Source: JAICLV01 sp036380925
GTDB lineage: Bacteria > Actinomycetota > Actinomycetes > Acidothermales > Acidothermaceae
Assembly (NCBI GenBank): GCA_036380925.1
Contig: DASVDW010000224.1
Location: 1-26,755 of the forward strand
Length of the DNA stretch: 26,755 bases
Direction: 5' to 3'
Shown here: positions 12,398 through 19,902 of the stretch, piece by piece
Numbering within the stretch: the stretch's first letter is position 1
Layout: each line of letters opens with the position of its first letter
Translations under genes and position numbers: made by a program
Notes under the pieces: model-generated
Seen by the model: only the letters and a program-made list of their open reading frames with translations
Told to the model about the DNA's origin: nothing
Database searches by the model: none

Positions 12398-14289
12398 CGG
12401 AGCTGTGGCGCGGCCGCTATCGCCCGGTGGACGTGGTCGCGCAAGGTGGCCAGGGCCGGCTGCTGCGGGCGATCGACCGCCAGCACGACCGGCCGGTGGC
12501 GCTCAAGGTGCGCCGGGTCGGGTCCGTCGAGCAGCGCAATCAGGTGCTGGCCGAGGCGCGGGTGTTGCTGGCGTTGCGGCCGCATCCAAGCCTGCCGACG
12601 GTGCGCGAGGACTTCTTCGAGGGCGACCACTACGTGCTGGTGATGGACTGGGTCGAAGGCACGTCCCTCGACCAGGTCGTCGCGACCCGCGGAGCCCCGG
12701 GGATGCCACTGCCCAGCGTGCTGCGCTGGGCGGAGCAGCTGGCGGCGGCGATCGATCACCTGCACGCGCATCGGCCGGTGATCGTCCACGGCGACGTGAA
12801 GCCGGCGAACGTCGTCCTCACACCAGACGACCGCGTGGTGCTCGTTGATTTCGGCATCGCGAGCAGCGGGCTCATGGTGAGCGCCGGCACCGCCGGCTAC
12901 ACCGCTCCGGAGGTGCTCGACGGCGAGCCGCCGACGCCGGCGGCGGATGTCTACGGTCTCGCGGCGGCGATGCTCGCGCTGCTGACCGGACGTCCACCAG
13001 GCGAGATCCGACCACCCTGGGACGGCGTCGATCCGACCGCGGTGCAGGTGATTGAGCGGGCGCTGCGGCCGGGGCTGTCGCTCGAGCCGCAGCGTCGTCC
13101 GGCGTCTGCTGGAGAGCTGGTCGAGCGGATGCGCTCGTGGTCGGGAGCAGCGGCAAGCGCGCCAGCGCCCCCCGGCGTCCAGCCGTCGCGGCGGTCGCGG
13201 CGGCGTGTGGGGCCGGCTCGGCTCCGCCGCTGGATCGGCGCGGCCCCGGCCTGGCTGCGCGCGGGCGCCGTCGTCGTCCTGGTTGGCGTGGTCGTCGCGA
13301 CCCTCGCGCTCGGCGGCGGCGCTCGCTCGCCGGTGCTGCGGTTGCAGGGACCGGACCGCTACACGACGGCGGCCGCGATCGCGACCGCGAGCTTCAGCCA
13401 CACCGACGTCGCCGTGCTCGCTCGCGGTGACGACCTGTCGGACGCCGTCGCGGCGAGCTACCTGGCGGGCGCGCAGGGCGGCGGCCCGCTGTTGCTCACG
13501 CCACCGGACAAGGTCCCGGACGCCGTGCTGGAGGCGTTGCGGCGGCTGAAGGTGAAGCAGGTGTACATCGTCGGTGACGCGTCCGCGATCGGCGCCGGCG
13601 TCGACGCCGCGCTGCGTCAGCGCGGCATGCGCACCGCCCGGCTGGCCGGCGTGAACCGTTACGCGACGGCGGCGGTCATCGAGCAGGCGGGCGGCCAGCC
13701 GGCGACGCTCGCCGGTCTCGGCGCGACCGCGCTCGTGGTCAACCCGAACGACCTGGCCGACGCGGTGCTGGCCGGCTCGGTTGCCTATCGAGGCCGGTTT
13801 CCGCTGCTGTACGCCGATGCCGACAAGCTGCCGGCCGAGACGCTGTCCGCCCTGGCCGAGGACGACATCAAGCACGTCGTCGTCATCGGTTCGTCGAGCC
13901 AAGTCGGCGACGGCGTGGCGGCGTCGTTGGCCCGGGCCGGGATGAGCGTCGAGCGGGTCAGCGGCCAGGGCGACCCGGCGTCGGAGTCGGTGGCGGTCGC
14001 GAAGTTCGCTCGCGACAAGCTGCGCTGGTCGGCGCCGCAGCTCGACCTCGCCCGTGGCGACCAAGGCGGCGTCGACGGCGTCGCGGCGGTCGCGAACGTC
14101 GGCGCGCGCGGCGGCGCGCTGCTGCTCACCAACGGGCCGAACCAACTCGACCCGCCGCTGCTCGAGTACCTCAAGCAGCAAAAGGACCGCCACGATCCGC
14201 CGCGGCGGCTGATCGTGGTGGGAGATCGGACGACGGTGACACCCGCGGTGGAGGCGGCGGCGGCCAAGGCGTTGGGCTTGGCGGGTTGA
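12394..14289 (+). CDS. Membrane Ser/Thr protein kinase with three CWB2 cell-wall-binding repeats
   Basis: The protein has 631 residues. Residues ~8-260 form a eukaryotic-like kinase: QGGQGRLLRA glycine loop, Lys38 in ALKVRR, HGDVKPAN catalytic loop (Asp134, Lys136, Asn139), DFG with Asp152, and TAPE. Because HRD is HGD, it is a non-RD kinase. A basic linker leads to one transmembrane helix (~288-309, AGAVVVLVGVVVATLAL). Outside are three cell-wall-binding type-2 (CWB2) repeats: the first two start LQGPDRYTTAAAIA and LAGVNRYATAAVIE, the third is more diverged (SGQGDPASESVAVAKF). CWB2 normally binds anionic wall polymers in trimers of domains, and three are present. The likely role is sensing the envelope and phosphorylating the FHA-HTH protein. 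The gene ends 5 nt from the convergent ABC1 gene. Confidence 0.9.
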   Translation: MTELWRGRYRPVDVVAQGGQGRLLRAIDRQHDRPVALKVRRVGSVEQRNQVLAEARVLLALRPHPSLPTVREDFFEGDHYVLVMDWVEGTSLDQVVATRGAPGMPLPSVLRWAEQLAAAIDHLHAHRPVIVHGDVKPANVVLTPDDRVVLVDFGIASSGLMVSAGTAGYTAPEVLDGEPPTPAADVYGLAAAMLALLTGRPPGEIRPPWDGVDPTAVQVIERALRPGLSLEPQRRPASAGELVERMRSWSGAAASAPAPPGVQPSRRSRRRVGPARLRRWIGAAPAWLRAGAVVVLVGVVVATLALGGGARSPVLRLQGPDRYTTAAAIATASFSHTDVAVLARGDDLSDAVAASYLAGAQGGGPLLLTPPDKVPDAVLEALRRLKVKQVYIVGDASAIGAGVDAALRQRGMRTARLAGVNRYATAAVIEQAGGQPATLAGLGATALVVNPNDLADAVLAGSVAYRGRFPLLYADADKLPAETLSALAEDDIKHVVVIGSSSQVGDGVAASLARAGMSVERVSGQGDPASESVAVAKFARDKLRWSAPQLDLARGDQGGVDGVAAVANVGARGGALLLTNGPNQLDPPLLEYLKQQKDRHDPPRRLIVVGDRTTVTPAVEAAAAKALGLAG

Positions 14290-14294
14290 ACCGG

Positions 14295-15626
14295 TTACTC
14301 GGGAGCGTCAGTCGTTGGGGCTTCCAGCCCGGGCAGCCAGCGCACCATCTCGGCGCGGAACGGGCCGCGCGCGTTGAGCTGTGACAGCACGCCGATGCCG
14401 CCCATCCAGACTCGGTGGATCAGCAGGTAGGACGGCGGCAGGTTGAGTTGGCGCGCGAGCGCACCGGACGGCGTGCGCGGGTCGCCGACGCGCGCCGCCT
14501 GCTCGCGCAGCCAGCGCCGGGAGAACTGGAACGTCTCGTGCCGCACCGGGTCGAGGAACGGGTTGAGGTAGGCGAGCAGCTCGTCGGCGTCGACCTCGTG
14601 CCCGGGGTTGACGAAACCCTCGGCCCGCAAGCCGTCGCGCACCGCCTCGCGGTCGCCGTTGAGCGCCAAGGTGAGCAGCCGGCCCATGGCGGGCGGGAAC
14701 CCGTCGGGCAGCCGGTTCACCGCGCCGAAGTCGAGGACGCCGAGCCGTCCGTCGGGCAGCAGCCGGTAGTTGCCCGGATGCGGGTCGGCGTGCAGCAGAC
14801 CGGCCCGCGCCGGCCCGGAGAACAAGAAGCGCACGTAGAGCAGCCCGATGCGGTCACGCTGAGCCTGGGTGCCCGCGCGCATGATCCTCGAGACGGGGGC
14901 GGCCTCGACCCATTCGGTGACTACCACCTTGTCCGCGCCGGCCAGCACGTCGGGGACGAGGATGTCGGGGTCGTCGAGATAGGCCTTGGCGAACGTGTGC
15001 TGTGAGCGCGCCTCGAGCCGGTAGTCGAGTTCCTCGGTGACACGTTCGCGCAGCTCTTGGAGCAGCGGCTTGATGTCGAGACCTGGCACCAAGATGGCGA
15101 ACAGCCGAGCGAGCCGGGCCAGCTGATTGAGGTCGGAGACGACCGCTTTCCCGGCGCCCGGGTATTGGACCTTCACCGCCACCGGGCGGCCGTCGGACCA
15201 CACCGCCTTGTGCACCTGGCCGATCGAGGCGGCCGCGGCCGGTTTGTCGTCGAAGGACTGGAACATCGACCGCCAGGTCGGCCCGAGCTGGCCGGCGAGC
15301 ACCTTGTGCACGGTCGTGGCCGGCATCGGCGGCGCGTTTTCCTGCAGCCGGGTCAGCGCGTCGCGGTAGGGCGCGGCGAGATCTTCCGGCATCGCCGCCT
15401 CGAACACCGACAGCGCCTGGCCGAGCTTCATCGCCCCGCCCTTGAGCTCGCCGAGGACCTTGAACAGCTGCTCGGCGGTGCGCTGCTGGAATTCGGTGGC
15501 GACCTCGTCGGCCTGCTTGCCGGTGAGCCGTTTGCCGAGCCCGACGGTGGCCCGACCGGCGACCCCAAGCGGAAGCGATGCGAGCCGGGCGGTGCGGGTG
15601 ACACTGCGCCGGGGGATCTCGCTCAC
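14295..15626 (-). CDS. ABC1/AarF (UbiB-like) atypical kinase, Rv3197-like
   Basis: The 443-residue protein has the ABC1/UbiB hallmarks: LKGGAMKLGQALS (the KxGQ motif), the Ala-rich nucleotide loop AAAASIGQVHKA, VAVKVQYPG with the ion-pair Lys, LLHADPHPGNY catalytic segment, and VLDFGAV metal-binding segment. In bacteria the family has ATPase or kinase-like activity linked to lipid or quinone metabolism. In M. tuberculosis the neighbour of whiB7 at this place (Rv3197) is in the WhiB7 regulon and contributes to macrolide tolerance, as I recall. Here, as there, it faces whiB7 on the opposite strand, but three extra genes separate them. The GTG start at 15626 has AGGGAG upstream. No membrane helix is evident. 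Confidence 0.92.
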   Translation of the reverse strand: MSEIPRRSVTRTARLASLPLGVAGRATVGLGKRLTGKQADEVATEFQQRTAEQLFKVLGELKGGAMKLGQALSVFEAAMPEDLAAPYRDALTRLQENAPPMPATTVHKVLAGQLGPTWRSMFQSFDDKPAAAASIGQVHKAVWSDGRPVAVKVQYPGAGKAVVSDLNQLARLARLFAILVPGLDIKPLLQELRERVTEELDYRLEARSQHTFAKAYLDDPDILVPDVLAGADKVVVTEWVEAAPVSRIMRAGTQAQRDRIGLLYVRFLFSGPARAGLLHADPHPGNYRLLPDGRLGVLDFGAVNRLPDGFPPAMGRLLTLALNGDREAVRDGLRAEGFVNPGHEVDADELLAYLNPFLDPVRHETFQFSRRWLREQAARVGDPRTPSGALARQLNLPPSYLLIHRVWMGGIGVLSQLNARGPFRAEMVRWLPGLEAPTTDAPE

Positions 15627-15666
15627 CGTTGCATTCTCCCTGACCGGCGCCTTTTGCGCGTCGAGA

Positions 15667-16758
15667 TCACCCGGCCGCGCCGCCGCCCGCGGAGCGTTGC
15701 GACCAGTGGCAGCCGCACGCCGGATGCCTGCTCCAGGCGCGGCGGCGGATCCGCCAGTCGGGCAACGTCACCTCCAACGTCCCGTCGAACGTCGCGGGCA
15801 GCGGCGGGCTGCCGGCGGCGTCGATCCAGGACAACGCCTGCAACGCGGTCACGCTGGCCGCGAGGCTGGCCAGCGCGACGTCGCAAGCCGTCGTCGGCGC
15901 GCGGGACGGCTGCGCCGCCAGCTGCGCCGCGATCAGCGGCCACGCCGGGTCTCGGTCGGTGCGGCGCAGATCGAGGCAGCGCAGGCAGGCGGACTCGCCG
16001 GGCACGACGAGCGGGCCCACCACCGCGGTGGTCTCATTCACGCCGGCCAGCAGGTGCGGGACGCCGTCGCGCAACAGTTGATCGCCCAACCTGGGCCCGG
16101 CCACGCCGGCTCTGGGGGCGAGGATGACGAGATCCGGCCGGTCGGTCGGCTCGAAGGGCCGCGGTTGGGTGCTCCCGCTCGCGCGCTGCACGACCGCGCG
16201 GCCGACCGCGGACCGGCTCGCCCCGACGTCGCCGACCGACGCGCCGCCCGGCGCGCAATCGGCGGGTGCGCACACGCCGTCGTCGTCGACGACGACATGC
16301 CCGACTCCCGCCGCGGCCAGCAGCGCCGCCGCGGACGCCCCCACCCGGCCCGCTCCGACCACCCCGACGCGGGTCCGCCGGCGCGCGGCCAACGTCGCCA
16401 ACCCGCCGTCGGCGGTCGCGGACAGCAAGGAGATCGACGCCAGGTCGGGCGCCAGCCGGTCGCGTTCAGCCACCGACAGCCGAGCCAGCGCCACCGGGCT
16501 GGTGGCGGCGTCGTCCACGATTCGGGCGTCCACCAGCAAGGCGAGCAGCCGATCGGCGAACGCGGCGTCCAGACCGAGGCCCGCTGCGGTGGCCCGCAAC
16601 GCGTCGACGTCGCGGGTGCCGTCGATCGCGGCGATCAACCGGGCCGCGCGATCGCCGACGCCGCGCAGCAGCACCGCGCGCTCCGGCCGCACGCCGAACT
16701 GCAGGGTGGTGTGGTCTCGCCACAGCCGGCGCAGGGCGGTCTTCAGGACGGGTCGCAT
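15667..16758 (-). CDS. ThiF/E1-like protein with N-terminal RRE/PqqD-like region
   Basis: In the 363-residue protein, residues ~1-95 (LQFGVRPERAVLLRG onward) resemble the winged-helix leader-binding region found in azole-cyclodehydratase E1-like proteins. Residues ~130-330 form a Rossmann E1 domain with VGVVGAGRVGASAAALL and an acidic VVVDDDG after the second strand. Zinc-type cysteines occur as ACLRC and near the C-terminus as ACGCHW. Such proteins activate a carboxyl end or hold a peptide for a YcaO enzyme, but no YcaO, dehydrogenase or precursor peptide is in the window. The gene is on the same strand as ABC1, 40 bp upstream. A similar gene seems conserved in this neighbourhood in other Actinobacteria; its substrate is unknown. 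Confidence 0.78.
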   Translation of the reverse strand: MRPVLKTALRRLWRDHTTLQFGVRPERAVLLRGVGDRAARLIAAIDGTRDVDALRATAAGLGLDAAFADRLLALLVDARIVDDAATSPVALARLSVAERDRLAPDLASISLLSATADGGLATLAARRRTRVGVVGAGRVGASAAALLAAAGVGHVVVDDDGVCAPADCAPGGASVGDVGASRSAVGRAVVQRASGSTQPRPFEPTDRPDLVILAPRAGVAGPRLGDQLLRDGVPHLLAGVNETTAVVGPLVVPGESACLRCLDLRRTDRDPAWPLIAAQLAAQPSRAPTTACDVALASLAASVTALQALSWIDAAGSPPLPATFDGTLEVTLPDWRIRRRAWSRHPACGCHWSQRSAGGGAAG

Positions 16759-16880
16759 CGCGGCCTCCGGGTGTCGGTCGAGCCTTCGCTGGTCCGGTTC
16801 CGGAAGCCTCGCACCCGCCGGGCCGCCGCAGGCCCGTCGTCCACAAGGCTTGGGACGGCGGAGGTGAGACGTCGGGGTGT

Positions 16881-16921
16881 GGAAACGAAAGGGCCGGGCG
16901 AGTGATCCACTCGCCCGGCCC
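16881..16921 (-). terminator. Intrinsic terminator of the zinc-ribbon gene
   Basis: A perfect 14-bp stem (16891-16904 with 16908-16921) and a 3-nt loop are followed on the minus strand by TTTCGTTTCC. It lies 21 bp after the DUF5679 stop and separates that gene from the ThiF-like gene. Confidence 0.9.
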
Positions 16922-16942
16922 GTCGCTTCGGCGCCGCTGCGC

Positions 16943-17101
16943 TTAGGCCTTGCCGAGAATGCGGTTGAGCGTGGTGCCGCAGACCGAGCACTTGCCCTTC
17001 GCCATCTTGGTGCCCTTCTCGTTGACGACGACGTCGCCCTCGAACTGGCGCTTCTCCTTGCACTTCACGCAGTAGGCCTCGCCACTGTACTTCTCGGCCA
17101 C
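16943..17101 (-). CDS. DUF5679-type zinc-ribbon small protein (52 aa)
   Basis: A GTG at 17101 with AAGGAGG 6 nt upstream opens a 52-residue frame ending TAA at 16945-16943. The product has two CxxC pairs (YCVKCKEKRQF and KCSVCGTTLN) separated by about 24 residues, with many lysines, which is a compact zinc ribbon. It matches the small DUF5679 proteins widespread in Actinobacteria. Function is not known; the basic charge suggests RNA, ribosome or DNA contact. A strong dedicated terminator follows, so it is probably a single-gene transcript read away from the 728-bp region with DnaA-like boxes. Confidence 0.9.
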   Translation of the reverse strand: MAEKYSGEAYCVKCKEKRQFEGDVVVNEKGTKMAKGKCSVCGTTLNRILGKA

Positions 17102-17297
17102 GCGGTCCTCCTTAGTTCGTTTGCGCTCGCAGGGGTGGGAGCAGATCGTGCTGTTCCGTGAGCTGGGCCGGACGGTCCGGGTCGCCGAAGCCGCCTCGGC
17201 TGTGCCCGATGGTGTTGCTGGTCGTGCCGGACTGCTGCCGGTCGCCAGAAGCGGACCAGCGGACCCCTCGGGCGGCGTCTGCCCGTTGGGTTAAGCC

Positions 17298-17318
17298 GCC
17301 TGACACCCTACGTCAGGC
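17298..17318. repeat. Inverted repeat in the 17.1-17.8 kb intergenic region
   Basis: GCCTGAC and GTCAGGC are perfect 7-bp arms around a 7-nt loop. It could be a protein-binding site or small hairpin. No T-run follows in either direction. Confidence 0.5.
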
Positions 17319-17411
17319 ACGCTCACGCGCCGCGCATGCGCGCCGTGCCGGTCGCGTCGCGCCGTCAGCCGATCATCGCCGACGAGCCGAGGAGGGTGTC
17401 CAGCTCGCCAA

Positions 17412-17798
17412 GTTTCCACAGGTTGTCCACAGGCGGCGGGGCGGTCCGCGCCCAGGCAACGCGAAACCCCGGGCCGGCTGCTTCGTCCACCTTCCCCTTG
17501 TGAACGCGGCCCCAACCCGGGGTTCCAACGCCCCGACCGTAAGTCGCCCGCTCAGCGTCGTCAACGAACGAACCCCGGCCCCTGTGGATGACGATGTGCA
17601 CGCGGTGGGGACGGCTCGGGGTGTTGTTGTGGACGACGCCCGGACGACCTGTGAATTGCGCTCTCGCGCTGGCCAACCCAGCCGGGATGACCTGCGCAAA
17701 CGTCGTCCGCGTCGTGTGGACACAAGGAAGTCCGTGGCGTCCGGCCACCCGGGTGGCTCGAACGGCGCGACCGGGCCGACCGGCCCGCGGATCCACAA
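17412..17798. other. Gene-free region with a cluster of DnaA-box-like motifs
   Basis: The 728 bp from 17102 to 17829, between divergent genes, has no frame I can defend as coding. Within it six 9-mers resemble the actinobacterial DnaA box TTGTCCACA. One is exact at 17423-17431. Close matches are at 17412-17420 (GTTTCCACA) and, on the minus strand, 17583-17591, 17628-17636 and 17715-17723; a weaker one is at 17789-17797. The first two are 11 bp apart. This could be a DnaA-binding locus. It is not the usual dnaA-dnaN origin context, and an AT-rich unwinding segment is not evident. Confidence 0.45.
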
Positions 17799-17829
17799 CA
17801 CCGTCGCGGTCTGGCGGTAGCGTGCGCGC

Positions 17830-18429
17830 GTGAGCACCGCCAGCGCCGACAACGCCAGCGCCGACAACGTCGAGGTCCGCCGCAGCGCGCGCCGCCGTCG
17901 CACGGTGTCGGCTTACCGCGACGGCGATCGCACGATCGTGTTGCTCCCGGCGCGGATGTCGCGGGCGGACGAGCGGCGCTGGGTCGACGTCATGCTGCAG
18001 CGCCTCGCCGCGCAGGAGCGCCGCCGGGCCGGCAGGGCGAGCCAGGGCGACACCGAGCTGGCCAGCCGCGCGGTCGAGCTGTCCCGCCGGTACCTCGGCG
18101 GCCGGCCGCGGCCGACGAGCGTGCGGTGGGTGGGCAACCAGGCGTCGCGCTGGGGCTCGTGCACGCCCGCCGACGGCACGATCCGGCTGTCCGACCGGAT
18201 GAAAGCGATGCCGGCCTGGGTGATCGACTACGTGCTGTTGCACGAACTCGCCCATCTGATCGAGATCGGCCACGGGCCGCGGTTCCAGGCGCTCGTCGCG
18301 GGTTATCCGAAGGCCGAGCTGGCCCGCGGCTACCTGATGGGTTTCTCCGACGGGGCGGGCGTCGACCAGGCGTGTTGGGAAGGGGCCGACGACGGCGTCG
18401 AGCCGGCCGGCCCGTTGCAGCTGTGGTGA
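17830..18429 (+). CDS. YgjP/WssP-like (M48-type, SprT-like) metallopeptidase
   Basis: The 199-residue protein has the DUF45/YgjP hallmark RWGSCTPADGTIRLS followed by the gluzincin motif HELAHLIEIGHG, where HExxH and the third His coordinate zinc. The N-terminus is basic (RRSARRRRTVSAYRDGD), the family's usual DNA- or peptide-facing sheet. Homologues are predicted intracellular zinc proteases, but substrates are not established. The start is GTG at 17830; a DnaA-box-like site lies just upstream. The TGA at 18427-18429 is inside the first unit of a 13-bp tandem repeat, and the next gene is convergent. Confidence 0.9.
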   Translation: MSTASADNASADNVEVRRSARRRRTVSAYRDGDRTIVLLPARMSRADERRWVDVMLQRLAAQERRRAGRASQGDTELASRAVELSRRYLGGRPRPTSVRWVGNQASRWGSCTPADGTIRLSDRMKAMPAWVIDYVLLHELAHLIEIGHGPRFQALVAGYPKAELARGYLMGFSDGAGVDQACWEGADDGVEPAGPLQLW

Positions 18430-18464
18430 TCCGCTGTGGTGATCCGCTGTGTGATCCGCTGTGG
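18420..18464. repeat. 13-bp tandem repeat at the 3' end of the YgjP-like gene
   Basis: GCTGTGGTGATCC occurs at 18420 and 18433, a 12-bp version (one G lost) at 18446, and a partial copy at 18458. The first unit carries the stop codon of the metallopeptidase gene; the last lies about 12 bp from the convergent DUF2342 stop. Confidence 0.85.
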
Positions 18465-18475
18465 CCGTGCGGTGA

Positions 18476-19798
18476 TCAGGCTTCGTCGGGCGGCGTGTCG
18501 AGACCGCTGATGTCGACGTCGACGTCCCGCCGGTCGACGAACGCCTGTGGATCGGCGAGGTCCTCGGCGGTCGGCAGCAGGTCGGGGTGCTCCCACAGCG
18601 CGTCGCGGCCCTCCACCCCGCGTTGCTCGCGCAGCAACCGCCACAGCTGCGCGGCCTCCCGCATCCGGCGCGGCCGCAACTCCAGGCCGATCAACGTGCC
18701 GAACGTCTGCTCCGCCGGGCCGCCGGCCGCGCGCCGCCGGCGGACGGTCTCGGCAAGCGCGTCGGCGCCGGACAGCCGGCCCTGCGCGGCTTGGGCCACG
18801 ACGTCGTCGATCCAGCCCTCGATCAACGCCAGCAGCGTCTCCAGCCGCAACAACGCGGCCCGCTGGGCGGGTGTGTCCTGCGGTTCGAACAAGCCGCCGG
18901 CCAGCGCCTCCTGCAGCGCCTCGGGGTTCGTGGGGTCGATGGAGCCCATGGCCTCTTGCATGTGCGACATGTCGACCGTGATGCCCCGGGCGTACTCCTC
19001 GACCGCGGCGAACACCCGACCGCGCAGCCACGGCACGCCGGCGAACAGCCGATGGCACGCCGCCTCTCGCAGCGCCACGAACAGCCGCACCTCGTCGCCA
19101 GGCAGCTCCAGGCCGGAGCCGAACTCCTCGACGCCGGCGGGCAACAGCGCCGCCGTTCCGACACCGGCCAACGGCAGGCCGACGTCGGTCGACGAGACCA
19201 CCTCTCGCGACAGGGCGCCCAGCGCCTGACCGACCTGTCCGCCGAACATGACGCCGCCCATCTGGCGCATCATCGACATCAGCGGCCCGGCCATCTGCTG
19301 CATGTGCGCCGGAAGCTCACCCGCGTCGAGGTCGGGGTCGGCCATGCCGGGCATCCCCGGCATCGCGGGCAGTCCCGACCCGAAGGCGTCGACCACCTTC
19401 ACCGCCACCGGCTCGACGAGCGTCTTCCAGGTCGGCAGCGTCGCCTCGATCCACTCCGCGCGGCTCCACGCTCGGGCCGACGTCGTCGCCGAGGGAAACG
19501 ACGTCGCGGGGTCGAGCCACAACTCGGCGAGCCGGATGGCGTCGGCGACCGCGGACCGCTCCGACTCGACGACCGACCGGTCCCCGCTCGCCGCCGCCTG
19601 CCGGGCGACGTCCTTGGCTAGGTCCCAGTTGACCGGGCCGCCCTGCCACGACAGCAGGTCGGCGAACCGATGCAACGCCTCGCCGATGTCCCCGCCGAAT
19701 CCGAACGGATTGGCGGGATTGCCACCGGGACGGCCACCGGTCTCGCCGTTGTTGTCGTCGTCGTTGGGCTTGCCGAAGCCGAACGGGATCTCACTCAC
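18476..19798 (-). CDS. DUF2342 (zinc-dependent metalloprotease-like) protein, Rv3195-like
   Basis: The protein is 440 residues. The Gly/Asn-rich head (NPFGFGGDIGEALHRFADLL), the Met-rich middle (MQQMAGPLMSMMRQMG) and the C-terminal block RPRRMREAAQLWRLL are typical of the actinobacterial DUF2342 family, sometimes named for an association with coenzyme F420 genes. The predicted metal motif region reads LREAACHRLFAGVPWLR. As I recall, most members have AAHxRLF, so the His may be shifted or replaced by Cys; this needs an alignment. The GTG start at 19798 follows GAGGAG. No secretion signal is seen. It is divergent from the SDR gene and convergent with the YgjP-like gene. Confidence 0.88.
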   Translation of the reverse strand: MSEIPFGFGKPNDDDNNGETGGRPGGNPANPFGFGGDIGEALHRFADLLSWQGGPVNWDLAKDVARQAAASGDRSVVESERSAVADAIRLAELWLDPATSFPSATTSARAWSRAEWIEATLPTWKTLVEPVAVKVVDAFGSGLPAMPGMPGMADPDLDAGELPAHMQQMAGPLMSMMRQMGGVMFGGQVGQALGALSREVVSSTDVGLPLAGVGTAALLPAGVEEFGSGLELPGDEVRLFVALREAACHRLFAGVPWLRGRVFAAVEEYARGITVDMSHMQEAMGSIDPTNPEALQEALAGGLFEPQDTPAQRAALLRLETLLALIEGWIDDVVAQAAQGRLSGADALAETVRRRRAAGGPAEQTFGTLIGLELRPRRMREAAQLWRLLREQRGVEGRDALWEHPDLLPTAEDLADPQAFVDRRDVDVDISGLDTPPDEA

Positions 19799-19902
19799 GA
19801 CGGCTCCTCAGGCAGGATGGACACATGACGGGCACGGGAGGCGGCGACACTGGCAACCCGCGAGCGACGCATGCCGCCCACGGTAGTCGGGGGGATCCGG
19901 CG

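Noticed and set aside
12247..14193. Minus-strand open frame of about 648 codons opposite the kinase gene
   Set aside because: Its product is low-complexity Arg/His/Val sequence typical of the antisense shadow of a GC-rich gene; the sense strand encodes a complete kinase-CWB2 protein.
15667..17101. A RiPP (azole peptide) gene cluster around the ThiF-like gene
   Set aside because: No YcaO cyclodehydratase, dehydrogenase, precursor-like peptide or export gene is present, and the neighbours match a conserved housekeeping locus.
17412..17798. Chromosomal replication origin
   Set aside because: There is no dnaA, dnaN or rpmH nearby, no AT-rich unwinding segment, and too few strong boxes. A DnaA-binding cluster is the most that can be claimed.
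17158..17820. Open frame of about 220 codons on the plus strand across the gene-free region
   Set aside because: The composition is Arg/Pro/Ala noise with no domain, no ribosome site and several competing open frames in the same stretch. Long chance frames are normal at this GC content.
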